64,000 bases of DNA from CAZNSX01 sp964575845 (GCA_964575845.1 CAZNSX010000002.1:558001-622000), one strand, 5' to 3'. Counted from the first letter of the stretch, positions 27,501 through 36,996 are shown. Program-made: numbers and translations. Notes: a model not told the origin generated them from the letters alone.

Positions 27501-27793
27501 TGGCTGCTGAAGAGTTAATCCTACCAGAGTACAGTTCGCTTGAAGCCTTTTACCTGATGGTCACCTCCCGGAGAAAGGAAGGAGTCATCAAAGCAGGGGA
27601 AGGCGAGGAGTGGAGGGAGCTGAGGGGGAAAGTGAGGAAATGGGTCTCGCAATATGGGGAAGAGGTCCTCTCGGGCCGCTTCCCTTCAACCCCCAGGAAC
27701 CGCAGGCGCTGCCCCCGGGGCTGTCCCTACCGGGCTATCTGCCGCTTTAAGGGTTTTACTTTCGAGGAGAGAGAAGAGGATGAAGGGTCCTGA
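24578..27793 (+). CDS. addB: AddB-like helicase/nuclease subunit (PD-(D/E)XK)
   Basis: Subunit of the AddAB complex that resects double-strand breaks for recombination. The N-terminus has an ATP-site-like GPVHSGKT (about 9-16). The C-terminal nuclease shows GTIDRIDII and VDYKSGSS, the core acidic and lysine residues. An iron-sulfur-type set of cysteines frames it: AACPFRYLSC near 775, and CPRGCPYRAIC near 1050. 1071 residues, GTG start at 24578. AddA begins before this gene ends (14-base overlap), so the two are coupled. Confidence 0.88.
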   Translation: MPFRLICGPVHSGKTDWIIRECTAHIMSGEPFTLLLPTNRRVEEALAVLLKGAGRQALLNPCVFTLMDFARRLSPPREGEQELSFSEKMSLLRLLLALMNKEGRLSELRNALEAEGSLRHLAVLITELKEGDVGAGELKAAVSRSFSHPPLGDEIAEVFSRYGEDLHSRKLRDREDLFRGAVEALKNGGAPELGALYVDGFYDFNPLQLSLLRAALKRAPVGAITLLYSEDDPELFGPARAIFESLAQEAEEVLFLEGKEGSLSTSGFTLRGGVSLEVLPFRDPATEAQGVAARAKELILREGYSPQEVSVVLRELGGRGAELEEACMSFGLPLRAQEGRPLLESPFVRTLLRLLSTAERRFPVDELSSLLGSSYIPFLKRRGVDAASATRELSLIGGSSGRGSILRRLRFRLERLKRNGKAKSSHLLVERAEPEEQRREVLSAIDALESFFEIMDLLPAQASVEDYAWVLPRIMASLGMGEAVRSEEREELRIRDLAAWEALTHALERLRETHRSLSGDAPISLRSFISELRALCREVRFPSFESRDEGLSLLDVNNVRGLSFKVVLICGASEKEFPLPPRENPFFRDDELRRLNRALGRRALKDKRERTEEERLLFYLAATRPTEKLIVSFPVQDAEGHEVLPSPYLAELVGEERLKEVAGASLGPGTMEPPPYEKVFRKEELLLRAVRDVSSGEMLGVEGGELGELRSGLALLKRIAATPLEQALHGARVETLRRGGRPSGYDGWVTDLKLLSLLKVKLGPPLRLSPTALEEFAACPFRYLSCHLLGLEPEEAEGEELLPKDRGGLYHRILHRFFETLLQETEGALDGARKALAFSIMERDAEALFRQQEALFSEERPLWPFERKEMERNLEELIAHEVELQAKQGGCPRYFEVSFGREDAGPGPSTREPLKVPLQDPGWEVHLRGTIDRIDIIPPPEGPSFRIVDYKSGSSADTMKEVREGLSFQLPLYLMAAEELILPEYSSLEAFYLMVTSRRKEGVIKAGEGEEWRELRGKVRKWVSQYGEEVLSGRFPSTPRNRRRCPRGCPYRAICRFKGFTFEEREEDEGS

Positions 27794-30700
27794 GGCGGGA
27801 GAAATCCTCGCCCAAAAGACGCCTTTGGGAGAGCTTTCCATATCCCTCACCGATGAGCAGGAAGAGGCGGCATTGAGCCTCACTCAGAACATCTGCCTCA
27901 GTGCCGGCGCGGGCACCGGGAAGACCCGAGTGCTCGTGAGGCGGGCTCTTGAGCTTCTCCTTGCAGAAAAGACCCCCTCCGGTATAGCGGCCATAACCTT
28001 CACCGAGAAGGCGGCCAAGGAGATGCGGGAGCGCCTGAGGGCCGACCTCCCTCGCCGCGGGGTGAGGGATGGGCGCAATTGGCCAAGGGCCCGGCTTGAG
28101 GCCTCTTACATCGGGACGATCCACGGGTTCTGCCGCCAGATCATCTCTGACTTCCCCTTGGAGGCGGGCATTGACCCGGACTTCAGGGTCATGGATGAGA
28201 GGGAGGCGGGGCGCTCTCTGGATGAGGTGCTGCGGGAGGGTCTGAGGGGGCTCAAGGATGAGCTTGCACCCCTCCTTCTGGAACTCGGGCCCTCGGGGAC
28301 AAGGAAGCTCCTCCGGAAGATGTTGGGGGAGAGGGAGAATCTCTTAGAGCTCAAAGCCCCGGAGGAGGCCCATGAGCTTCTGAGCTTGTGGGGCTCCCTT
28401 CTTGATTCTCACAAGAGGGAAAGGCTGAGGGCCCTTCTCGAAAGCTTTCGCTGGCGGGAGGCGATGGGGGCCCTTCGGGCCGAAAGCGTCACGAGAAGCG
28501 AAAAGGCGGAAGAAATAAGGGGAGAGCTCCTGAGGATAGATGAGAGGCTGAGAAAAGAACTGGCAGGCCAGGGATGGCAGGGCCACCTCCCCGCCTTGAA
28601 GGAAACCATTAAATCCAGAGTAAAGCTCGGCCCCACCTTCTCCGAGTTAAAGCAACTCTACGGAAAAGAGGTAAAGGAGGCTCTCGATCTCTCCGTCGGG
28701 GAGCTCGATGAGAGGGCCGCACGGCTCCTTCCGCCACTTCTCAGAGCCTTCAGAGCTCTTGAGAGGAGACTATGGTCAAGGAAGCTGAGGGATGGGGCCC
28801 TTGACTTCACGGATCTCCTCCTCAAGGCAAGGGAGCTTCTCATTGAGAAGAGTTACGCGAGAGCGGCTATCCTCAGGCGCTACCAAGCCATCCTGGTGGA
28901 TGAGCTTCAGGATACGGACATGGTCCAGCGCGAGGTGGTATATCTGGCGGCGGGGGCTCCTCCGGGCGGCCTGCCGCCTCCTGGGCGCCTCTTCGCCGTG
29001 GGAGACCCCTGGCAGTCCATATACCGCTTCCGCGGGGCGGATGTGTCGGTCTTTGAGAGGGTGAAAGAAGATGTAAGCCGGGGGCACGGCCTGCACCTCA
29101 CCCTGGGCGAGAATTTCAGGAGCGAGGATGGAATCCTCAAATTCATCAACGAGCTCTGCGGCAGTGAAAGGGATGCGCTGGGGGCCGACCCGAGCTGGCA
29201 GGCCTATGACCCGCCGTATATTGAGCTCAGGAGAGAGCCCGGCGAGTCCTCCGGCGGGTCATCCTGTGTAGAGGTTCTGCTCAGGGGGGAAGGCAAGAAT
29301 TCATCCGAGAGCCGGCAGCTTGAGGCGAGGCGGCTCGCCAGCCGAATCAAGAGGATAATCGAGGGAGAGCCCCCAGGGCCCTTACTGCCCGGAGACATAG
29401 CCCTCCTTTTCCGCCGGATGACCGACGCCTCCCTCTATGGAGAGGCGCTCGAGCAGAGCGGGCTCCCCAGCTATCTCGTGGGCGGGAGGGGGTTCTTCTT
29501 TGCTCAGGAAGTCCTTGACCTCATGAATCTTCTCAAGGTCTTGGAAAACCCCTGGGATGAGCTCTCCCTTGCGGGCCTTCTTCGCTCTCCCCTCATCGGC
29601 CTCTCAGATAATGCCCTCCTCTGGATGGCTCTCTCGGGAGGCTTGCTAAGGGCTTTTGGCGGGCCCTCTGGGATCGAGGGCATTGAGGCCCGAGAAATGG
29701 AGAGGCTCCTCCGAGCGCGCGAGCTTCTCATCTCCCTCCGCTCCCGGAAAGACCATCTCGCGCCCCACCTCCTTCTTGAGGAGGCTCTGGCAGAGACGGG
29801 TTTTAGAGCCTCGCTGGGAGCCCTTCCCCGCGCGGAGCAGGCCCTAGCCAATGTTGAGAAATTTCTTTCCCTCGCCCGTGCTATCTCTCGCATGGGAGGG
29901 ACCCTTGCAGACCTCATCGTGGACCTCACTTCAGGTGATGAGAGGGAGTCCGAGGCTCAGCTCGGCGAGGAGCGGAATCAAGTCAGGCTCATGACCATCC
30001 ACCGGGCCAAGGGGCTTGAGTTTCCTCTGGTCATAATCCCGGACCTTGCAGGAACCGGAAGAGCTGATGAGGTACTTTATCTTTATGACCGTGAGCTTGG
30101 CTTTGGCATTCCCCTTGGCCCCAAAGGACGCGGGAAAGAGAGGGGAGCCATATGGAAGCTCCTTTCTCTTAAGGAAAAATTCAAGGCCGAGGCCGAGGAG
30201 GGGCGCCTTCTCTACGTGGCCGCAACCCGGGCGAAGAAATACCTGATCCTTTCGGCCTCTATTCCGAAGAGGGAGAGGGAAGCCCGAAAGGGCTACTGGC
30301 TCCGATGGCTGACGGAATCAATCGGACTTGAAGAGGGTGAGAGAAAGGGGCTCTTCCGCCTCTCGAGGGAAGACCCCCATTTTGAGCCTGAGGGGGCGAA
30401 AGGGCAAACCGATAGGGAGCCCCTTGATATGGCCTCTTCTCTTGCGCCCCCTGATGAAAGTGCCCTCCAGCCTCTTCTTCAGCAGTTGAGCCCGATTTCG
30501 GTGAAGACCCGTCCCCGAAGGCTCTCCGCCACAGCCCTTCAGGAATTTGCCTGGTGTCCGGCACGCTTTCGGCTTCGCCACCTGCTTCATCTCTTCCCTC
30601 CGGAGCCTCTCCTTGGGGAAGGCGAAGGTGAGGCCCATGGTCCAGGAGGAGCTGCCCTGGGGGAGGTCGTCCACGGGGTCCTTGAGAAGTGGGACTTTCA

Positions 30701-31271
30701 ATCAGAGGGGAGCCTTGAGGTTTCCCTCAGGAGGGCGCTCGCCTCGCAGAGGGGGCTCTCCGAGAAGGATGGGCTCGCCATCTTTGAAGAAGCGCAGGGG
30801 CTTATCCTTTGTGCCTCAGGAGGAGCCCTGCCGCCAGGAGGCCTCCTGGGGGAGCTCTCGCGGTCATTTCCCCTGCGCCGGGAGGTGCCGTTTATACTTC
30901 GCCTGAATGACCAAACCCCTCTCATCGAGGGCACCATCGATTGCATCTACGAGAAGGGTGGCACCCCCTGGGTCTGCGATTTCAAGACCGACCGTGTGGG
31001 CGAAGAGGGCACTGAAGCCAGGGCCTCGTTCTACCGTGTTCAGCTTGGAATCTACGGCCTTGCCGTTCTAAGGGCCGAGGGGAATTTTGGCGGCGCCAGA
31101 CTCCTTCTCCTGAGGGAGGAACGGGCTGTCACCCTCTTCCAGGGAATTGAGTCGCTCATGGGCTTTGAGCGTGAGCTCGAAGAACTCCTCTCGGGGATTG
31201 AGAAGGGCCTCTTTGCCGAGAGGCGCGATGGCTGTCAGCACTGCGGCTTCAGGCCGCTTTGTCTGGGTTGA
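27780..31271 (+). CDS. addA: AddA-like UvrD-type helicase/nuclease subunit
   Basis: Superfamily 1 helicase-nuclease of the AddAB resection complex. It has Walker A SAGAGTGKT (about 38-46), TFTEKAAKEM, motif II VDELQDTD, GDPWQSIYRFRGAD, MTIHRAKGLEFPLVI and YVAATRAKKYLIL, then a C-terminal PD-(D/E)XK domain with GTIDCIY and VCDFKTDR. Unlike the textbook B. subtilis AddA, this domain is framed by WCPARF and C-x2-C-x5-C (CQHCGFRPLC), the iron-sulfur pattern usually seen in AddB. ATG 27780 lies just after a purine-rich site and gives 1163 residues; longer upstream extension is overlap with addB. Confidence 0.92.
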   Translation: MKGPEAGEILAQKTPLGELSISLTDEQEEAALSLTQNICLSAGAGTGKTRVLVRRALELLLAEKTPSGIAAITFTEKAAKEMRERLRADLPRRGVRDGRNWPRARLEASYIGTIHGFCRQIISDFPLEAGIDPDFRVMDEREAGRSLDEVLREGLRGLKDELAPLLLELGPSGTRKLLRKMLGERENLLELKAPEEAHELLSLWGSLLDSHKRERLRALLESFRWREAMGALRAESVTRSEKAEEIRGELLRIDERLRKELAGQGWQGHLPALKETIKSRVKLGPTFSELKQLYGKEVKEALDLSVGELDERAARLLPPLLRAFRALERRLWSRKLRDGALDFTDLLLKARELLIEKSYARAAILRRYQAILVDELQDTDMVQREVVYLAAGAPPGGLPPPGRLFAVGDPWQSIYRFRGADVSVFERVKEDVSRGHGLHLTLGENFRSEDGILKFINELCGSERDALGADPSWQAYDPPYIELRREPGESSGGSSCVEVLLRGEGKNSSESRQLEARRLASRIKRIIEGEPPGPLLPGDIALLFRRMTDASLYGEALEQSGLPSYLVGGRGFFFAQEVLDLMNLLKVLENPWDELSLAGLLRSPLIGLSDNALLWMALSGGLLRAFGGPSGIEGIEAREMERLLRARELLISLRSRKDHLAPHLLLEEALAETGFRASLGALPRAEQALANVEKFLSLARAISRMGGTLADLIVDLTSGDERESEAQLGEERNQVRLMTIHRAKGLEFPLVIIPDLAGTGRADEVLYLYDRELGFGIPLGPKGRGKERGAIWKLLSLKEKFKAEAEEGRLLYVAATRAKKYLILSASIPKREREARKGYWLRWLTESIGLEEGERKGLFRLSREDPHFEPEGAKGQTDREPLDMASSLAPPDESALQPLLQQLSPISVKTRPRRLSATALQEFAWCPARFRLRHLLHLFPPEPLLGEGEGEAHGPGGAALGEVVHGVLEKWDFQSEGSLEVSLRRALASQRGLSEKDGLAIFEEAQGLILCASGGALPPGGLLGELSRSFPLRREVPFILRLNDQTPLIEGTIDCIYEKGGTPWVCDFKTDRVGEEGTEARASFYRVQLGIYGLAVLRAEGNFGGARLLLLREERAVTLFQGIESLMGFERELEELLSGIEKGLFAERRDGCQHCGFRPLCLG

Positions 31272-31297
31272 CCGGGTAAGGCTTGCCTGGGAAGAAG

Positions 31298-31963
31298 ATG
31301 ATCCGCTTTGAAGGTGTCAGCAAGGTTTACAGCAGGGGTCCAAATCGAGTGGAGGCCCTGAAGGAAGTCAACCTCGAAGTCCTCCGCGGGGAGTTCATCG
31401 CCATAGAGGGGCCGAGCGGCAGCGGCAAGAGCACCCTTCTCAATCTCATGGGCGGGATAGACCGCCCGAGCCACGGCTCCATCTTCTTCGACGGGGTCTC
31501 TCTCGGGGAGCTCACCGACGAGGAGCTCTCCCGGCTCAGGAGGGACGATGCGGGAATCATCTATCAGTTCTATAACCTCCTTCCGGCTCTCACCGTCCGG
31601 GAAAACGTGGTCCTTCCCCTTCTCCTCAAGGGCCTCAAGGGGAGGGAGGTGCATGAGCGGGTTGAGGAGGGGCTGAGGAGGCTCTCCCTTGAAAGGAGGG
31701 CCGACCATCTCCCCCAAGAGCTCTCGGGAGGCGAGATGCAGAGGGTAGCCGTTGCCCGCGCCGTAATCCACAAGCCCAAAGTCATCCTGGCCGATGAGCC
31801 GACCGGAAACCTGGACTCCGTCATGGGGGGTGAGGTTCTATCTGCCCTGAGAGAGCTCAAGGGGGAGGGCTACACCGTCGTGCTTGCGACCCACAGCCGG
31901 GAGGCTCTCCAGTTCGCCGACAGGCTTTTTCATTTGAGAGATGGCGTTCTTTCCGAAGGCTAG
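31298..31963 (+). CDS. ABC transporter ATP-binding protein (LolD/MacB class)
   Basis: ATPase driving the FtsX-type permease encoded next. Walker A GPSGSGKST, Q-loop YQFYNLLPAL, signature LSGGEMQRVAVARA, Walker B VILADEPTGNLD and the H-loop ATHS are all intact. The class moves no small solute but works on lipoproteins, peptides or envelope complexes. ATG 31298 is likely; a TTG at 31283 would add five residues. Three bases separate it from the permease. Confidence 0.93.
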   Translation: MIRFEGVSKVYSRGPNRVEALKEVNLEVLRGEFIAIEGPSGSGKSTLLNLMGGIDRPSHGSIFFDGVSLGELTDEELSRLRRDDAGIIYQFYNLLPALTVRENVVLPLLLKGLKGREVHERVEEGLRRLSLERRADHLPQELSGGEMQRVAVARAVIHKPKVILADEPTGNLDSVMGGEVLSALRELKGEGYTVVLATHSREALQFADRLFHLRDGVLSEG

Positions 31964-31966
31964 GGG

Positions 31967-34532
31967 ATGCGGGCCCTCTTTTCTCTCTTCAGGCTCTTCA
32001 CGCTGAGGGAGCTCCTCTCCTCACGCGGCAGGCCGCTTCTCACCATCTTTGGCATTGCCCTCGGCATCAGCGTATATCTGGCAATAAGGCTCGCCAACTC
32101 TCACGCTCTGGCCTCCTTTGCGACCACTCTTGATGCCGTGGCGGGAAAGGCAACCCTTCAGGTCTCGGCCGGAGACCTGGGATTTGATGAGATGCTCTTC
32201 CTCAAGGTGAAGGGGACTCCCGGGGTTCTCCATGCGGCGCCTGTGGTCCAGGCGACGGCGCTCGTGAAGGGAAAAGAAGGGGCGGCACTCCTGGTGCTGG
32301 GGGTCGACACCTTTTCAGAAGAATTCATCAGGGAATATGATTTCAACACCGCAGGAGAGCGGAAATTAACCCTCTCCATGCTCTCCGAGCCGGATACCAT
32401 TTTCATCACCGAGCGGATGGCGAGAGGACAGGGGATCAAAGCGGGCGATAGGCTGGTTCTGCTTACGGATGCTAAGGCCAGGCCCTTCAGGGTTAGGGGA
32501 CTGCTCAGAGAGCGGGGAGCGGCTCTCGCCTTTGGCGGAAACCTTGCCGTCATGGATATAGCCGCTGCGCAGGAGGCCTTTCAGAGACTCGGGAGGCTGG
32601 ACCGCATCGACATCATCCCGGCCCCGGGGGTCAGGTTAGAAGTCCTTCAAGAGAGGCTGAAGGCCGTCCTTCCCCCTCACCTATCGGTCGAGCGACCCGT
32701 CAGGCGAAACGCGCGGGTCGATGAGATGCTCTCATCCTTCCGCCTGAACCTGAGCGTTCTGAGTTTCATAGCCCTTCTTGTGGGCCTCTTCCTCGTCTAT
32801 AACACGATGTCCACCGCGGTCGTCAGGCGCCGACGCGAGATAGGGATACTCCGCGCCCTTGGGGTGACTTCAAGAGAGATTCTTCTCCTCTTCAGCCTGG
32901 AGGCAGCCTCCCTCGGCCTTGCTGGCTCGGCTCTGGGCGTCATCCTTGGCTATCTCTTTGCCCGCGGCGCCCTCGAAGCGGTCTCCAAGACGGTCTCCCT
33001 CCTATGCTTACACCGTTCCCATCTCGGTCGCCCCTTCCCCTCTCGTCATGGGCGCAGCGCTCGGTCTGGGGACCCTCGCGGCGCTGCTTGCGGGTCTCAT
33101 TCCGGCGAGGGAGGCGGCCAGGGTCCCTCCGCGGGAGAGTATGGCGGAGGGCTCCCTCTCGCCCAGGACAGGAGACCTTCTCACGGGCCTCTCCCTTGGA
33201 GGAGGTGCCCTCCTTCTCATCTCAGCTCTGCTATCTCTGGGAAAGCCCATCGGGGGAATACCCCTCATGGGCTATCTGGCGGCACTCTCTCTCCTCATGG
33301 GCCTTGCCCTTCTTATGCCCCTTGCCGTGGTGCTCACCTCGCTCGGGGTGACATCCCTATTTTCGGCGGGCACCCACCTTATGGGCTTCATGGCGGCCCT
33401 TAACCTGAGGGGCTCCCTGGAGAGGAACTCTGTTTGCGCGGGCGCGCTCATGGTGGCCCTCTCGATGCTCATGAGCCTCACTATTATGGTGGGGAGCTTC
33501 CGGAAGACCGTAGAGCTCTGGGTGGACCAGACCATAAGGGCTGACCTTTTCGCCGCACCCGCCGCCAGGTTTCTTGCGGGCTCGGGCGCGACCCTCCCCG
33601 GTTCCTACATCGGGCGGGTACGTTCTCTGCCGGGGGTGCTGGCTGTCGATGGCTTCCGGGGCCTCCAGATGGAGTGGGGAGGAGGTATCATCACCTTTGC
33701 CTCAAGGGACCTTGAAGTCGTCGGAAAACACGGCGGTCTCCCCTTCATCTCTGGTGACGACCGGAAGATCCTTAAAGAAGCCAGAGAGAGGGGCGAGGCA
33801 GTTGTCTCAGAGAGCTTCTCCCTGAGGCAGGGCGTGCGCGCTGGCGACTCCCTCGCATTTGGAAGCCCCGAAGGAACCATCAATTTGAGGGTGGCCGGGG
33901 TCTTCTATGATTATTCTGCCCAGGGGGGCATGGTTTTGGTGGATAGAAGCCTCTTCACAAAATATTGGCGGGACGAGAGGGTGAGTAACCTCGCCATCTA
34001 CCTCGAGCCAGAGGCCAAACCCGAAGCGGTGAGGCGAGAGCTCCAGGGGCTTTTCGGAGATGAGTCGGGGGTTCTCGTCTTCACGAACCGTTATCTCAGG
34101 GAGCGGATCATGCGCGTCTTCGACCAGACCTTCAAGATCACCTACGCACTTGAGGTCATCGCGTTTCTCGTGGCGGCGCTGGGCATCCTGAGCGCGCTCG
34201 CAACGAACGTTCTTGAGCGAAGGCGTGAGCTCGCGATACTCCGCTCCCTAGGCTTTGAGGCGAGTGCCCTTTTCAGGATGATAGTCCATGAGGCGGCCCT
34301 CCTCGGGGCCCTCGCCGGGGGGGTCGGCCTCGCCGGAGGGGTCCTTCTCTCCCTCATCCTCATCTTCATCATCAACGTGCAATCTTTCGGATGGTCCATC
34401 CAGCTCGGCTTTCCCCTCGTTAAGATGGGTGAGTACCTGGCTCTCACGCTCGTCGTAGCCCTTCTCTCAGGGTATCTCCCCGCCCGGAGGGCGGGTAGGG
34501 TTGAGCTCGCGCCCGCGCTCCGGGAGGAGTGA
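31967..34532 (+). pseudogene. FtsX/MacB-type ABC permease interrupted by a frameshift
   Basis: Together the two halves encode about 855 residues of a LolC/MacB-type permease with two FtsX units. The first frame (31967 onward) has a TM1 (LLTIFGIALGISVYLAI), an extracytoplasmic domain and FtsX helices with RRREIGILRALGVTSREIL; it leaves homology at about 33000. The second frame picks up immediately (YAYTVPISVAPSPLVMG) and carries the second half ending with ERRRELAILRSLGFEASALF and SGYLPARRAGRVELAPAL. One extra base within TCCCTCC (32996-33002) would explain it; removing one C gives a continuous KTVSLYAYTV. Both halves keep good codon use, so a sequencing error or very recent mutation is likely. 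A programmed shift is less likely. Confidence 0.85.
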
Positions 34533-34535
34533 GAA

Positions 34536-35645
34536 ATGAGGGGAAGGGGCCTTTTCTTTTTTTCGGCCCTTCTGCTCATCCTCCTGGCGGGAGTCGCCTC
34601 AGGGGAGGAGCTACCCTTTCGTAAGGCTCTTCCCGGCTACAGCTTCCGTTTTCCGCAGGACCACTTCTCCCATGAGCAGTTTGAGACCGAGTGGTGGTAC
34701 TTCGTGGGGCATCTCAAGAGAGGGGGAGGCACCTCTTATGGCTTTCAGCTCACCTTCTTCAGGAGGGCTCTCCCAAGGAGGAGGTCTTCTGAGGGGCGCT
34801 CCCGGTGGGCCCCCCGCCATCTATATTTTGCCCATTACGCCATCTCCGACCTCAGCCGGAGGCGCCACTGGTTCAGCGAGCGCTTAAGCCGCGGTGCCCT
34901 GGGGGAGGCTGGGGCCAGCGCCGATGCCTTTCACGTCTGGGTGGGTGACTGGTGGGTGAGAGGCTCTGGCTCCGGCTTCAAGCTCAAGGCAGAGGATAAG
35001 AGCTCAGCCCTTGAGCTTTCGCTCCTCCCTCTCAAGCCTCCCGCGCTCCACGGGAGGGAGGGGGTGAGCCAGAAGGGAGAGGGCGCGGGGTATGCCTCCC
35101 ACTACTACTCCATGACGCGGCTTAAGGTCGAGGGAGAGTTCAGGCTGGGTGGCGAGAACCTGTCCGTAAGGGGTGAGGCCTGGATGGACCACGAGTGGGG
35201 CTCTCTCAAGCTCCACCCCTACCAGGAGGGCTGGGATTGGTTCGGGGTGCAACTTGATAACGACCACGAGCTCATGCTCTACATCATCAGGCGGATGGAT
35301 GGAAAGAGAGACCCCCACTCGAGCGGAACGCTTGTCCTACCCGGTGGAGGAACCCTTTCTCTGTCGCCCGAAGATTTCGAGGTGAAGGCTCTGGGGAGTT
35401 GGCGGAGCCCCCTTTCGGGAGCCACCTATCCCATGGGCTGGAGGGTAGTCGTTCCGAGAGTTGGCCTTGACCTCACCCTCAGGCCCTCCTTTGAAGCCCA
35501 GGAGCTTGATACCCGCAAGAGCACCCGCGTGGTCTATTGGGAGGGAAGCATCCGGGCATCCGGCCGCATGGCGGGTCGCGAAGTTTCGGGGCTTGGTTAT
35601 GCAGAGATGACGGGCTATGCGGGCCCCTTCCGTCCGGCCTTCTGA
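34536..35645 (+). CDS. Secreted lipocalin-like protein (AttH/CrtC-like)
   Basis: A 369-residue exported protein with a signal peptide (about 1-23, FFFSALLLILLAGVASG) and paired lipocalin-like domains of the AttH/carotenoid 1,2-hydratase superfamily. Marks are FETEWWYFVGHL, GFQLTFFRRAL, HYYSMTRLKVEGEF and WMDHEWGS. In many genomes it sits beside a LolD-type ATPase and FtsX permease, as here, suggesting one envelope system that handles lipids or lipoproteins. Carotenoid hydratase activity should not be assumed. Its last 31 bases overlap the convergent transglycosylase gene. Confidence 0.85.
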   Translation: MRGRGLFFFSALLLILLAGVASGEELPFRKALPGYSFRFPQDHFSHEQFETEWWYFVGHLKRGGGTSYGFQLTFFRRALPRRRSSEGRSRWAPRHLYFAHYAISDLSRRRHWFSERLSRGALGEAGASADAFHVWVGDWWVRGSGSGFKLKAEDKSSALELSLLPLKPPALHGREGVSQKGEGAGYASHYYSMTRLKVEGEFRLGGENLSVRGEAWMDHEWGSLKLHPYQEGWDWFGVQLDNDHELMLYIIRRMDGKRDPHSSGTLVLPGGGTLSLSPEDFEVKALGSWRSPLSGATYPMGWRVVVPRVGLDLTLRPSFEAQELDTRKSTRVVYWEGSIRASGRMAGREVSGLGYAEMTGYAGPFRPAF

Positions 35646-36310
35646 GGGGGGCTTCGGCCCTGACCGGAGGGGGTTGCGGTTTCCCCCTCCCCCTTTTCCT
35701 TCTTGTTCAGCTCCCGGTAGCGGGAGAGAACCCTTTGCACATAGGAGCGCGTCTCGGGGTAGGGCGGGATCCCACCGTATTTTCTCACCGCCTCGGGGCC
35801 GGCATTGTATGCGGCGAGAGCAAGGCGCAAACGCCCCCCGTGGTGCTTCAGCATGAGCTTCAGATAGCGGATGCCGGCGTCGATATTCTCCTCCACATCG
35901 TATGGGTTCTCGACCCCGAGGGATCCCGCGGTCAGGGCCCTCAGCTGCATGAGCCCCATTGCTCCCTTTGGGGAGAGGGCTCTGGGGTCATAGCTGGACT
36001 CTACCTCGACCATGGCCCTCACGAGAAGAGGGTCCACGCCATGGCGCGTGGCAAGCCGAGAGATGTGCCGGTCGATGCGCTTTCTCAGCACTTCATAGGG
36101 CACTCTCAGAGGGACGCGCATGAAGGAGCCCCTGGGCTTCTCGTAGGCGAGGTACATGAGGGGAAAGAGCCCGACCGGCAGGAGGAGAATCAAGAGGAAA
36201 AGAACTCTGATGCGGGGCCACAGGGTGGCCGAGGTCTTGCTTCTGAGAAATGCCACCGCCGAGAGGAGCAGAAGATAGGCTGAGAGGAAGGCCGGTAAAA
36301 AAACGCTCAA
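35615..36310 (-). CDS. Lytic transglycosylase, SLT domain
   Basis: Cleaves the glycan strands of peptidoglycan. Two N-terminal hydrophobic segments (about 1-23 and 34-57) anchor it. The SLT domain follows: HGVDPLLVRAMVEVESSYDPRA with the catalytic Glu (about residue 99), KGAMGLMQL, NIDAGIRYLK and LALAAYNAG. A basic Pro-rich tail results from overlap with the convergent gene. Its start shares ATGA with the HAD gene upstream, forming a two-gene operon. Confidence 0.92.
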   Translation of the reverse strand: MSVFLPAFLSAYLLLLSAVAFLRSKTSATLWPRIRVLFLLILLLPVGLFPLMYLAYEKPRGSFMRVPLRVPYEVLRKRIDRHISRLATRHGVDPLLVRAMVEVESSYDPRALSPKGAMGLMQLRALTAGSLGVENPYDVEENIDAGIRYLKLMLKHHGGRLRLALAAYNAGPEAVRKYGGIPPYPETRSYVQRVLSRYRELNKKEKGEGETATPSGQGRSPPQKAGRKGPA

Positions 36311-36996
36311 GGCTTGCCCCTCAAATGGGGGGCGCGCGGTCTTCTCAGTTTCGCCTGCGGAAGCTCATCGAGCGCCCTTATGGATTCGATCATGCGGTCA
36401 GGCCGGGCCTCCTTAAGGCTCTGGGGGGAGCCATATCCTGTCGTCACCGCCCACACGGTCAGGCCTGCCCGCCTTCCCGCCTCGACATCAAGGGGAGAGT
36501 CTCCCACCAGCAGCACATCCTCGGGCTGGAGGGCCATGGCGTCCATTATGGCCATCAAGCTCTCTATCTCGGGTTTTGGGAGAAAGCCGTCACCCACTCC
36601 CAGGATGCTGACGAAGAGGCCGTCGAGTCCGAGATAGGCCACGAGCTCCCTCACGTAAAGGCCTGTCTTGTTGCTCGAGAGCCCTAGCTTGTAGCCCTTC
36701 TGACTGAGAAGGTTGAGGGTTTCCGCCGCTCCCTCGACAAGGCACGTCCTCTTGAGATAGACCTCCTCGTATTTTTTCCTGAAAGCGGCGAGCGCTTCCC
36801 CGGCCCTTTCCTCGCCGAAGATTCGCCCGAAGGAATTGCCCAGAGGAGGCCCGATGATGGCCTTCACCTCGGAGTCCCCGAGGGGCCTCACGCCGAAGAG
36901 CCCGCAGACATGGTGAACCGACTCCCGGATGGAGTCAAAGGAGTCTATCAGGGTCCCGTCCATGTCAAAGATTATCCCGGAGAAGGAAGAAGTCAT
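36307..36996 (-). CDS. HAD-family phosphatase, phosphoglycolate phosphatase-like
   Basis: A 229-residue cytoplasmic hydrolase with the nucleophile motif IIFDMDGTLIDSF (about 8-20), motif II GLSSNKTG, the late lysine and the acidic motif LLVGDSPLDVEAGRRAG. The cap layout fits the Gph/PGP subgroup (G-x-P-L-x-x-S-F near 49). Substrate remains open among small phosphates. Overlaps the transglycosylase start by four bases. Confidence 0.9.
   Translation of the reverse strand: MTSSFSGIIFDMDGTLIDSFDSIRESVHHVCGLFGVRPLGDSEVKAIIGPPLGNSFGRIFGEERAGEALAAFRKKYEEVYLKRTCLVEGAAETLNLLSQKGYKLGLSSNKTGLYVRELVAYLGLDGLFVSILGVGDGFLPKPEIESLMAIMDAMALQPEDVLLVGDSPLDVEAGRRAGLTVWAVTTGYGSPQSLKEARPDRMIESIRALDELPQAKLRRPRAPHLRGKP

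Noticed and set aside
34536..35645. Carotenoid 1,2-hydratase
   Set aside because: The fold is similar, but no carotenoid genes are near and the ABC-transporter neighbourhood points to an envelope role.
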